DNA of 64,000 bases from the NCBI GenBank assembly GCA_026724425.1, contig JAIUCV010000401.1, forward strand, positions 372,001 through 436,000, read 5' to 3'. Position 1 is the stretch's first letter. Each line of letters opens with the position of its first letter. The stretch comes from Erythrophleum ivorense. Lineage: Eukaryota; Streptophyta; Magnoliopsida; Fabales; Fabaceae. Of this stretch, positions 35,701 to 45,988 are shown in pieces. A model generated the notes under the pieces. The model was given only the letters and a program-made list of their open reading frames with translations, ran no database searches and had not been told where the DNA came from. Made by a program: the position numbers and the translations under genes.

Positions 35701-35891
35701 CGATGTTTCTATAATTAATTATGTATTTTCAAAATTAGATAAGAATTTGGAAATGACTAAATGAATAGTGAAATTGTATGAGGAAGTTTTTGAAAGGAAA
35801 AATTTTTATCAGTTCAGGCTTTTCATTGACTCATCTAAGTTTTATATAAGGTAATTGTAGTAGGAAAAGTGTTCTAAACTAAGGTATTACA
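32733..35891 (+). repeat. U1: solo LTR with TSD AATGT, inside V2
   Basis: It starts TGTAACATCCG (32733) and ends AAGGTATTACA (35891), 3159 bp. AATGT occurs on both sides (32728-32732 and 35892-35896). The 5' part aligns with U2-U5. It lacks the CCAAAAGTCC array. A TATA-like ATATAAATATAG is at about 33670. It contains a GC-rich patch (33205-33250) and a palindrome cluster (33727-33806) not seen in the other copies. Confidence 0.93.
33727..33806. repeat. Cluster of CCATGG-centred palindromes in U1
   Basis: TTAACCATGGTTAA (33727-33740, perfect palindrome), AACTATAGTT (33751-33760, perfect), TTGACCATGGTTGA (33771-33784, imperfect) and TTAACCATGGTTA (33794-33806) lie within 80 bp. Confidence 0.85.
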
Positions 35892-36134
35892 AATGTCAAA
35901 CTAGCTCTTCTAAATCTTTTTGATCCTCATTCTTGCTTCCTTGAGTACCACTTAGCCATGGTTAGTATAAATAAGGGAAAAGTGAGATTCAAAGAATCTT
36001 AATAGCTAATCTAACATTCAAGCATACATATATAGCTCACTTAATGTCCAAGGTGCATGTATGCATGCCATACAACCATTTACAAATCCTATTCATCCAT
36101 TAAGGATCCCATGGCTCTATCAAGAGCAATCACA

Positions 36135-36330
36135 AATTCTAGAGACTTTGATTTAGTCTCACCCAATATCTAAGGATTTTTGGTTTAGTTTCATCCTCTT
36201 TTAGCAACTTTTGATTTACCCTCACTCATAATTGAGACTTTTGGGCTTTGTCTCACCCACATTTTGGGACTTTTGGCCTTACCTCACCCATTTCAAGGGA
36301 CTTTTGACATAACTTCACCTATTTAAGAGC
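36135..36330 (-). repeat. Inverted GACTTTTGG array in V2
   Basis: On the + strand, imperfect 30-35 bp units contain GACTTTTGG(G/C)...CTCACCCA. About six copies are countable. Confidence 0.75.
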
Positions 36331-38168
36331 CAAAGTAATTACAAATGAAATCAAATGCCAGGAAATTGTATATAATCATTAAAAATTTAATATCACACAT
36401 AAATTGGCATACAATACATACAAGCAATCCAAGGCACTTTAGCAAGCAAGCATACATACACAAGAATGAAGGAAAACATACCTTGTCACACAATTTTCAT
36501 TAATTCCCCTTGGTCTCTTCTTTTGGTTCCATGGCCCCATGGTTATCATTGGATATGCTCTTATTTGCTTGATTGGGACACATCAAATAGAGTATAAAAC
36601 AATCAATGGAACCCTACTTAAACTCATTCTAGTCTTATATATACAATTTAGAATTCTAGTTGTGCTTATGGCCATACTTTTGGTATCTTAAAAAACAACT
36701 CTTATCATTTCACTTCTTGGCTCCAAAATCTCATTTAAAATAAGTTATATGATTTTAATAAAACTCATTAGAGCCACTATATGCATGGTTAACCAAGTAT
36801 AATGCCAAGTTACTTCTTTAGACCTAATTGATCCCTAAAAATCTACCTTTCAAAATAAAGCTTATAAATTCAATTCAATGATTCCATTAGTATCTATAAT
36901 TTATATCTAGGCCATTTATAAACTTAGAATCATTAAAAAATCTTCCTAGGTATTACTTCTTTCTCATGGCCAAATTATGCACAAAGGAAGGCTTCCATGA
37001 AGTTTTGTCTATTCCTTTGGGAATTTTAAAGCTCTAGCATATCTATGATTCATATCTCATTCAATTATGATATTAGAGAGCTTAATTAACTCTCTCAAGG
37101 GGCCATTTAAACCCTAAGTGAGCCATAAGCCATAAGCCATAAGCCATTCTTTGGCTTCTTTGTTGATTCTATTGGCATAATATGTATTTTCACCCTTTAA
37201 AACCCTTAATTCTACCATGGTTTCATTAAACTCAAGCCCCCCTCTTATCCTTCTTTTCTTGGTTGAACTAGAGAGAGACAAGAATACAAGAAGGAAAAGC
37301 AAGCTTTTGATATAGCATCATACCTAGCTTGAATCCTTGTCCAATGGGGATTTTTGTGGTGTAATTAATTACCTCAAACTCCTTCTTTGCCTCAAATGTT
37401 TAGCCATCAAACTTATCTTTCTGGCTTTTTTTACTTTTCTCTCTCTCTCTCTTTCCATATTTGGGATGCCATAGCTATTGGTCTAAGAGCTTCTAAGTTA
37501 GTTTGAAGGAGATAAGGAGGTGGCATGGCTATATGTGAGGTAGAGGAAGATTTTTATAACAAATTTCAAAATTCTTGTTACATCTTGCAAATTTACTTTC
37601 TTCGTTTGAACTCATTTCATATCCTTTTCGAAAACTATCTTTTCCATATGAAAATTGAGATTTACTAGTTTATTAAAAGCATTTATTTGAAAATTTTTGA
37701 GATTTAAAACCTTACTGAATTGTTCGGTCAAAGTTTCAGTCAACCTGCAACCCAAATTACAAATTGAAAGGATTTTAACCATTCTAAGAGTTCTTATGGT
37801 TTTCTAGGGCTCTAGAAACCCTAATGAGCTCAATTTTACCCTTTAAAACTTTCTTCTTCATGTTTCTTAAAATTTGCCCAAAATTACGATTTTACCACTA
37901 TGTTTTTAGGCTATTCTGTTTAGCTGTTTCGACTTCGATTTTGAGCCATCCTTAGTTTCCCAACCTTATTTTTAGATGCATTATTTAGCATTCTAGCCTT
38001 AATTTGGCTCAATTTATTTTACTATAGGGTCCTTTTTCATTAATCATATGGTTTAAATTTTGGTTTCTCTTAATTCATATTGCCCTTCTCTAAGCTTGTA
38101 ACCCCGCTTAAATAATTTGTTCCACTATTTAGGAACTATTTTGAATTATCAAACCATAGGATATAACA

Positions 38169-38560
38169 CTTAGTTAGTCTATCCACTATCACCTAAATAG
38201 CATTATTCTTCATAGATGTCTTAGGTAATCTCATAATAAAATCTATAGAAATGTTATCCCATTTCTATTAAGGGATATCTAAGGATTGAAGTAACTCTAT
38301 AGGCATTTGGTGCTCAATCTTAACTTTCTAACACACTAAACATTTAGACACATATTTTGCTATGTCCTTCTTCATCTCGAGTCACCAAAATATTTCTTTT
38401 AAATCTTGATATAGTTTTGCAATACGTAGGTGAAGAGTGTACTTACTCTTATAGGCTTAATCTAGGATCTTTTCTCTCAATTCTAACTCAGGGGAATATA
38501 CAACATATTATGGTTTCTTAATATATTATCCTTTATAACATTAAACTCTAGGCTCTTACC
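38169..38560 (-). pseudogene. Z: integrase zinc finger and core start
   Basis: The minus strand reads LELREKILD, SKYTLHLRIAKLYQDLK, then KKDIAKYVSKCLVC (HHCC finger, Cys pair kept) and IEHQMPIELLQSLDIP. NISIDFIMRLPKT contains the first catalytic Asp, and VIVDRLTK ends exactly at the V2 insertion. Several in-frame stops are present. The upstream RT and RNase H are missing. Confidence 0.9.
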
Positions 38561-38984
38561 CTACAAGAGTTAACTCATAACTTTCTTAACATAAACATCT
38601 CTTAGCCTGGCTAGTAGTCATAAATGTTAACTTAGTCCCAGTATAAGGTATTATTTCACAAGATGGCACAGATATGGTCTTTTGCGTGCAATCACCTTGG
38701 GAATTATTTACAAACATACAATCCATACTAATAATGATATCAATTTTAACAAATGGCATGCATATCAAATCAAGTGTGGTATAGCACTAGTTAAACTGAA
38801 TGACACATCTTGAACAAGCATGGGAGGTTATCACTTTACTTCCTGTAGGGTAGACACAAATAGATCATATGGTAATGTACTAAGTACCAAACCCAACCTT
38901 CTAACATATTCATAAGATATGAATGAATGACTAGTACTTGAGTCAAACAATACAATCATTGTAATACCATATTAAGATAGCACT
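38561..38984 (-). pseudogene. Z: aspartic protease remnant
   Basis: The minus strand reads IVLFDSSTSHSFISYEYVRR, then LGLVLSTLPYDLFVSTLQE. This is a retropepsin-like gypsy protease with the active site FDSG(A/S)THSF changed to FDSSTSHSF. LICMPFVKIDIIISMD and QKTISVP follow in a shifted frame (38768-38586). At about 38560 it passes directly to integrase, so RT/RNase H (normally about 1.6 kb) has been deleted. Confidence 0.88.
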
Positions 38985-39575
38985 TGTAACATCCGGTTCT
39001 CTGAAAACAAGAGAAAATGAGAAACGTAACGTATGGTTTCTCCGTAAACGAATGAAACTCACAAGATACAAAAGAAAGTCCCTAGAAATGATGTAGTTAA
39101 GATCCCAAAAAATTTGGAAAGTATTCTAGACTCCTAAAAATAAGAGTCCCAGGCTCAGAAGGAAAAAAAAAAGAGCTAGAATGAAGAAAATAATTTCTTA
39201 TGAAAAACTTATGAAATGTAATGACATTTTTATAATTTTGAGTAAATTTTGGAATTCACATAGGAGGGCTTTTTAAATGAAAATTTTGAGTTCTTCGGGG
39301 TTCTCAGAGGCCCTAAAAACTATGAAAAGCCTCAGGACAGCTAAAGCCCCTCCGGTGGACGTTTTTTAATGTTAGTGTACCCGAACTTTGACGAATTCAA
39401 TGGGAAGGTTTTAGCTCTGATTTGAGCCATTCTAAAGGAATTTTACTAAATTGGGAACCAAAATTTTATAATGGAAAACAAGGTTCTAAAAAAGGAGCTA
39501 AAATGAGTTAGAAACAAAAATGCCAAAAACGAAGTGCAAAATGAGAATTTTTGAAAAATGTAACTTTGTCCCACC

Positions 39576-39584
39576 TATATATAT
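39576..39584 (+). promoter_or_regulatory. TATA box in U2 LTR
   Basis: TATATATAT follows CCCACC. The same position in U3 and U4 has CTATATATAGG. Confidence 0.5.
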
Positions 39585-41708
39585 GATGCACCCTTCTTCT
39601 CCCTTCATTTTGCACTACCAAGTTCTTCCCAAAACCATAGGAAAACCCTAGGGAGAGTGATGCACAAGAAGAAGGCAAAGAGGAGGAGAAATCAAAGGCT
39701 TAAGGTATGGAAATTTAGTAGTTTTTCATGCTCTTTCTCTTCCAAACCTCTTCTCCTTCATTCTACTTCATTTCCTATGATCATAATGAAGTATATGGAT
39801 CTGTTTTAAAGGATAAATTGAGAAAAAATTTTGGATTTGAAGAGAGGAGCTCAAAGAACACAAGATTCAAGTGAGAAAAAGTAAGACAACAAGGTAAATC
39901 TTGCATCCTATGGTAGCTACTCCTCCCCCCTTCTTCTCCATATTTCATCCCATGTATGTAGAGGCTAGAGGGCTGGAATTTTGAGGGGAACCAAGGGTGA
40001 ATTCCATGAATTTAAGGGAGGAGAGTAAGAATATGCAAAGAAATTCAAGAAAAGACCATGGAAATTCAAGGTGCAAAACTTAGGGTTTCAAGTGCACCTT
40101 GTAAAATATGATTTTATATGATGATTCCTAGGCTTAAATAAGAGTTTAAATGAGCTCCCAAGATCCTTGAGAGGCTCCCCATATGCATCCTCCCTTGAGA
40201 AAACAAAGCAAACTCCAAAAAGCCCTATTTCTTCTATAGCCTCGACCTAAAGGGGTTTGTGTAGCTAGGGAGAGTTCAAATTTTTCTAAACCGATTCTTG
40301 AGTCATATATGATGAATGAAAATGAGGGGAGGCTTTGGAAAAGATTTAGAAACCATAGAAAGTGAGTTAATGCTTTATGTTCCATAATATGACCTAAAGA
40401 AGCAACATGTAGTTGGGCTCTTTATTTTAATTATGTGATGACTCCAAGATGCTTAAAAGGAGTCAAGAATCATATTTGAAAGGAATGAATGAAGCTTAGA
40501 ATTTATTTGAGGGGTGTTGCTTCATTAGGTGGAATTATGGAACCATAATGAGGTTTATGGATTAAGCTAGAGTTCAAGCAAGTGTGTGGCCTTAGAATTA
40601 ATTCCATGAACTTAATTGACTTCCATAAATTGTGTTTAGGCCAAGCGAAATCATCCCCACACTTTTGTGTGTGTGTGGCCGAAAAAGGGAGCTTGCCTTC
40701 AAGGGAAAAGTGTGTAATTGTATCCAAGGTAGCTCTCTCCACCTTCTCTTATGCATGGATATGTGCTTAGCTTGTCTTAGAATGTGTGTATGTGTATTTT
40801 TAAGCCATAAAAAGTATGCTAGCATGATTTTATATGCTAACATGCTAGGTGGACTAAGAGAACAAAGAGATGGAAGCCAACCACTTGAGAGATGAGAGTA
40901 TGACATTAAAATATATGGAATTTGCTTCTTTAAGGCCATCAAGGTGGCAAATGTTGTTATCTATGGTTGTATATGACCTATGACCTCTTGAATATGTGTA
41001 ATTATGTTAATAAGTGGTGTATGAATGAGAGTTAAAGTTGTATGTATGAATATGCACATTTTGGTTATGTATTGGCAAGTTTTCATTATGGAAGTATGTG
41101 TATGATTGCATGTGGTGTAATATCCGGTCTTCTAAAAATGAGAGAAAACATAAGGAACATAACGTATGATTTCTCCATCAATGAATGAAACTCTATGTAT
41201 ACAAAAGGAAGTCCCCCGAAATGAAGTAGTTAAGGTCCCAAAAAATTTAGGAAGCATTCTGTACTCCCAAAAATGAGAATCTCAGGCTTAGATGGAAAGA
41301 AAAACAGAATTAGATTGAAGAAACAATTTCTTACAAAAAGCTTACGAAACGTAATGGCATTTTCATAATTTTGAGTAAATTTTGGAATTCACACAGGAGG
41401 GCTTTTTAAATGAAACTTTTGATTTTTTTGAGGTTCTCAAAGGCCCTGAAAACCATGGAAAGCCCCAGGATAGTTAAAACCTCTCTGGTGGACGTTTTCC
41501 AATGTCAGTGTACTTGAACTTTGACAGATTCGTTTGGAAAGGTTTTAGCTTCGATTTGAGTGATTCCAAAGACATTTTATTTAATTAGGAACCTAAATTT
41601 TATAATAGAAGAGACGGTTCTAAAAAAGGAGCTAAAACAAGGGAGAAACGAAAATGCAAAGTATGAAGGGCAAAATTAGAATTTTTAAAAAAGTCATTTT
41701 CCTACACC

Positions 41709-41716
41709 TATATATA
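41709..41716 (+). promoter_or_regulatory. TATA box in U3 LTR
   Basis: CTATATATAGGTGG, conserved with U4 (49237-49244). A donor-like AAGGTA follows about 125 bp downstream. Confidence 0.5.
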
Positions 41717-43014
41717 GGTGGCGCCCCACTTTCCTCCCCATTTGGAATCAGAAAATTTTGCCTAATTTTAGAAAGGAGAGCTAGGGTTTTGGGCTCACCA
41801 AGAGAGGAGGAGGAGAAGAAGAAATTCCAAGCTAAAGGTATATTTTTATGGTTATTTTTCATGCTTTTCTCCATCCACACCACCTCTCCTTCATTCTCTT
41901 TGATTTCCTTTGATTAAAATGAAGTTTATAAATCTAATTCAAGGGAAATTTCGGATTTGAAGAGAGGAGCTTAGAGAAAGCAAGATTCAAGCCAAACTAA
42001 ACAAGGAAACCAAGTAAAATTGCATCCTATGGTTGATATCTTCCATCACCCTTCTTCTCCATTTTGCCTAACCCTAGGAGCCATAGGAGGATTTGATTTT
42101 CAAGCCCAACCAAGCATGAATCCTAGGTATTTAATGGAGAAGAATAAGAATATGCAAAGAAAACAACAAAATCATCATTAGAATTCAAGATGCAAATTCT
42201 AGGGTTTTATGTGCACCTTCCAAATTCTAATTTTGTGTGATGATTCTTAGGTTTAATGAAGAGTTTAAATGATTCTTGAGACCCCTAAGATGCTCCTCAT
42301 AAGCTTCCTCCTTCAAGAAAACAAAGAAATCTCCATGGAGGCCAAGGAAGCTCATAGTCTTGGCCAAAGCATGTTCATGTAGCTAGGGAGAGTTTTAAAT
42401 TTTTCTAAGGCCATTCTTGAGTCATATTTGGTGAATGAAAATGAAGGGAGACCTTGGAAAAAATTTATAACTCATAGAAATTGATTTGGTGCCTTAGGTT
42501 CCATATTATGACCTAAAGAAGCAACATGATATTAGGCCCTTTGTTTTAATGGTGTGATGACTCCAAAAGGCTTAAAAGGAGTCAAGAATCATATTTAAAA
42601 AGGAAAGAATGAGGCCTAGCAATTATTTGAGGGGTGTTACTTCATTAGGTGCATTTATGGACCATAATGGAGGTTATAGAGCAATCTAGTGTTTAATCAA
42701 GTTGTGTGGCCTTAGAATATGTTTCATGAACCTAATTGGCTCCCATAAATTGTATCTAGGCCAAGAGAAACCATCTCCAGAAATTTGTGGGTGTGTGGCC
42801 AAAAGAGGAGGCTTGAATCCAAAAGGAAAAGTGTGTAATTGTGTGCAAGGTAGCTCTCTCCACCTTCTCTCATATATGAATATGTGTTTAGCTTATCTTG
42901 GAATGTGTGTATGTGTATTTTCAAGTCATGAAAAGTATGCTAGTATGATTTTATATGTAATGATTTCATGATGTCATGTTATATTTTCAAATGAATATAT
43001 AATGTTTGTTTGAG

Positions 43015-43215
43015 TGTGGAGAGGCCAAGAACTCTTCACCATAGTGAGGATGAGCCAAGAACCCTTGAGATTGGTTGAGACATAGCAAAGAGTCTCCCAA
43101 AAGTAAGGTGGGCTCCCAAGTGTATGGTTGAGTCCAAAGCTCTTAAAGAATGGGTGAGGCAAATCCAAAATCCATGAGGAGAAGTGTGAGGCCAATCCAA
43201 ACACTTGGTGAGCTC
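43015..43215 (+). repeat. Degenerate GGCCAAGAACTC-type array in U3
   Basis: Imperfect 30-35 bp units contain TGAGCCAAGAACCC, TGAGACATAGCAAAGAGTC and GTGAGGCAAATCCAAAA. This is the U3 form of the GGGTGAGG...CCAAAAGTCC array in U4 and U5. Confidence 0.65.
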
Positions 43216-45988
43216 TTGAATGTTTTGTATGACTTGTTCACATGCCAAGCTTGCTTCTTAAATGTTCATAACTTCCATGATAACCATGCATACATTTTTA
43301 AGGCTTGCTTTGTATATGTTATGTATGATTGAATGGGAGATGAGCTATTGGAATTCTTTGAATCTCATTCCCTCCTCTCCAATGATCTAATATGCTAAGT
43401 GGACCAAGTGGCTATGGTAATGGGAGCCAACAACATTAAAGGAAAGAGATTGACATCCATATGTCTAGCTTTTATGTTTTTTGAACCATAATGATGCTTC
43501 ATGATGTACATTATTATTGTAAATGGTCTATGACCTTTGAGACATATGTAATTATGATATTACATGATGTAGAAATGAAAGAATGTATTATGTGAATGAT
43601 GGAATGTGAATTGAGTATATATGGCAAAGATAGCTTCATGAACGATTTTATGGAAATGTGCATAAGTGTGGGTTAAATGGCCAAAATGAGATGCATGAGG
43701 TTTGGGACCATTTGGGCAGCTCACACAAGTCTTAAATTTACTTTTAGACTTGCCTAAAAGGTGCCAAAACTAAGAGAAAGCCATTTGGCAATTTTGTTAC
43801 CCCATATGGAGTTAAAATTGACCATAATAGAACCCTATACCACTTTTTAGCCAAATGAGTTATTCTTAATCTGAGATTTGGCATGAAATTAGGTCTCATT
43901 AAGAGCTTTGTGGAAAGCTAAAGATCATAATTTTCAGAGGTCTACAGAATATTTGAGAATTTTTCAAAGTTGTCAATTTTTTTGGTTTTGGTCTGTTGCA
44001 CTATTCATTTGGTCCAAAATTGAATTCTGTCACACGAGGCTCAAATGATATCCAATTGCCATAAAATTTTATACAAAGAAACTAGACATTCACAGTGACT
44101 CATGAAACTAGAAGCACCCCATTTAGAGGTCTAGAGAGGGAGATATGAATTTTTGAACATTCTATCTAGTATCAATAATTTTTCTCGACCTAAGTTACTG
44201 TTCCATTAAATTTTGAGGTCTGGACTTCATGAACTAGTCTGGAGATATTTTTTCTCTCTAGCTAACATCCACAACTTTCCATATTGCTATCATTTGCAGG
44301 GAATGGATTTTTGTGAAATTAATTGGACATTTTCAAAGTTTTCTACAGAATTCTATGACAGTTTTGGAATGTAGTCTGACCTCTGGATTATTTTGAATGT
44401 CAAACATCCTCTGTGATGGATGTTATGATCTGGTCACATTTGTAGTGTGAAATAGACATCCATAGCTTTCCATAATGACCAAGATTGCATGATTTTGATT
44501 TTTCTGGAATTAGTTATGATTTTCCAAAATTTGGTCAGTAAAAGGGGTAACACTGGCTGAAATTAAGCAATCCCATTTTCTGCTTCATTTCGGTTCCTAT
44601 GAATTGTGGGCATGATTTTGTGATGCAAATGAGTTGTATTAATATATTTAAATATGAGAATGTATAGCATGAGTTCACACAGTTCACGTGACACTAAATG
44701 GAATTTTTAGATACGATTCAATGCGAAAATAATCATTATTTCCTTGTCTTTTTCATGAGAAACCATGATTCATGATATTAAGCCATTTAAAAGCATGAGA
44801 TGAGCTAGAATTTATGGTGTTACATGTGGCATAGTCAAAATGAGAGGCATGGAGTTTGGAACCATTTGGGTAGCTTACATAAGTCCTAATTATGCTTTTA
44901 GACTTGCCCAATAGGTGCCAAACCCCAAAAAAAGCCATTTGGACATTTTGGTATCCTATATGGAGCCAAAATTGACCATAATGGAACCCTATGTTACTTT
45001 TTGTCCAAATGAGCTCTTCTTAATATGAGATTTGGCATGAAATTAGAGTTTGTTGAGAGATTTTTGAAAAGTTAAAGAAGATAATTTTTGGAGGTCTATA
45101 GAATATCTGATGAATTTTCAAAGTTGGAAAATTTTTTAGTTTTGGTCATGTTACTATTCAAATGGTCCAAAAATGAAATCTATTACACAAGGCTTAAATG
45201 ATGTTCAATTACCATGAAAGTTTATACAGAGAAACTAGAGATCCACAATGACTTGTACCAATTAGAAGCACCTCATTTGGATGTCTAGAGAGGGATATAT
45301 GAATTTTTAAAAATTCTGTCCAGTATCAGGAACTCTAGCCGACCTCTGTTACTGTTTAATTCGATTTCGAGGTCTGGGTGTGCCTGAAATGGCCTGAAAT
45401 TATTTTTTCCCTCTATCTAACATCCACATATTTCCATATTGGTATCATTAGCATGGATTGGATTTTTTTGGAATTAATTGGACATTTTTGAAGTTTGCTG
45501 CAGAAATTTGTGACAGCACCAGTAAATAGCTTGACCTCCGGATCATTTCGAATGTCAAACGTCCTCTGTGTTGGATGTTATGGTTTGAAAATATTTTTAG
45601 TATGAAGTATACATCTGTATCTTTCTAGAAGGGCCAAGAATGCATGATTTCAATTTTTTTAGATTTAGTTATGATTTTCCAAAATTGTGACAGAAAAGTG
45701 GAAAAATTTGGCCGAAATTATGTATGTATATTTTGAGCTTTCCTTCAAGTTCCATGAGTTATAAGCCACTTTTGATGATTCAAATAAGTTTTATTAATGT
45801 AATTAAATGTGAAAATGTATTGTATGAGCTCACATGGCCCACATGACACCGAATGAAATTTTCACACATGACACAACACAAGAAAATACATTATTTTAAT
45901 TCCCTTCTTCTTACTCTTTCATGGAATCTATGATGTAAGGAATGGGAATCCTATAAAATGAGCTAGAAATATATGGTGTTACAGCACT

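Larger units (their letters stand above)
31789..38168 (-). repeat. V2: solo LTR with TSD CTTAG, interrupted by U1
   Basis: The + strand edges are TGTTATACC (31789) and GGATATAACA (38168), with CTTAG repeated at 31784-31788 and 38169-38173. Without U1 and its target duplication the LTR is about 3216 bp. It sits in the integrase frame of Z. It carries the inverted array (36135-36330), the GATTCAAAGAATC palindrome (35986-35998), a GCCATAA tandem (37122-37147) and a (CT)n run near 37437-37453. Confidence 0.92.
41116..44824 (+). repeat. U3: solo LTR with TSD TGTGG, inside U2
   Basis: It starts TGTAATATCCGG (41116) and ends GGTGTTACA (44824), 3709 bp. TGTGG flanks both sides (41111-41115 and 44825-44829). 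It aligns with U2 over most of its length, so one LTR of the family inserted into another. The sequence resuming at 44830 is again U2, seen as a second copy of the block starting GGTTTGGGACCATTTGGG (43698 in U3, 44852 in U2, with small changes). Confidence 0.94.
38985..45983 (+). repeat. U2: solo LTR with TSD GCACT, interrupted by U3
   Basis: It starts TGTAACATCCGG (38985) and ends GGTGTTACA (45983). GCACT lies at 38980-38984 and 45984-45988. Without U3 and its duplication it is about 3285 bp. It sits at the start of the Z protease. Compared with U3 it lacks about 400 bp around 40835, including the tandem array and the palindrome. Small ORFs in it are not coding: related frames recur in U3 (for example 40582 and 42702) as shared LTR sequence. 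Confidence 0.93.

Noticed and set aside
40582..40895. Recurring small Cys-rich ORFs in U2 and U3
   Set aside because: Shared LTR ancestry explains the similarity; the frames are not consistently kept.
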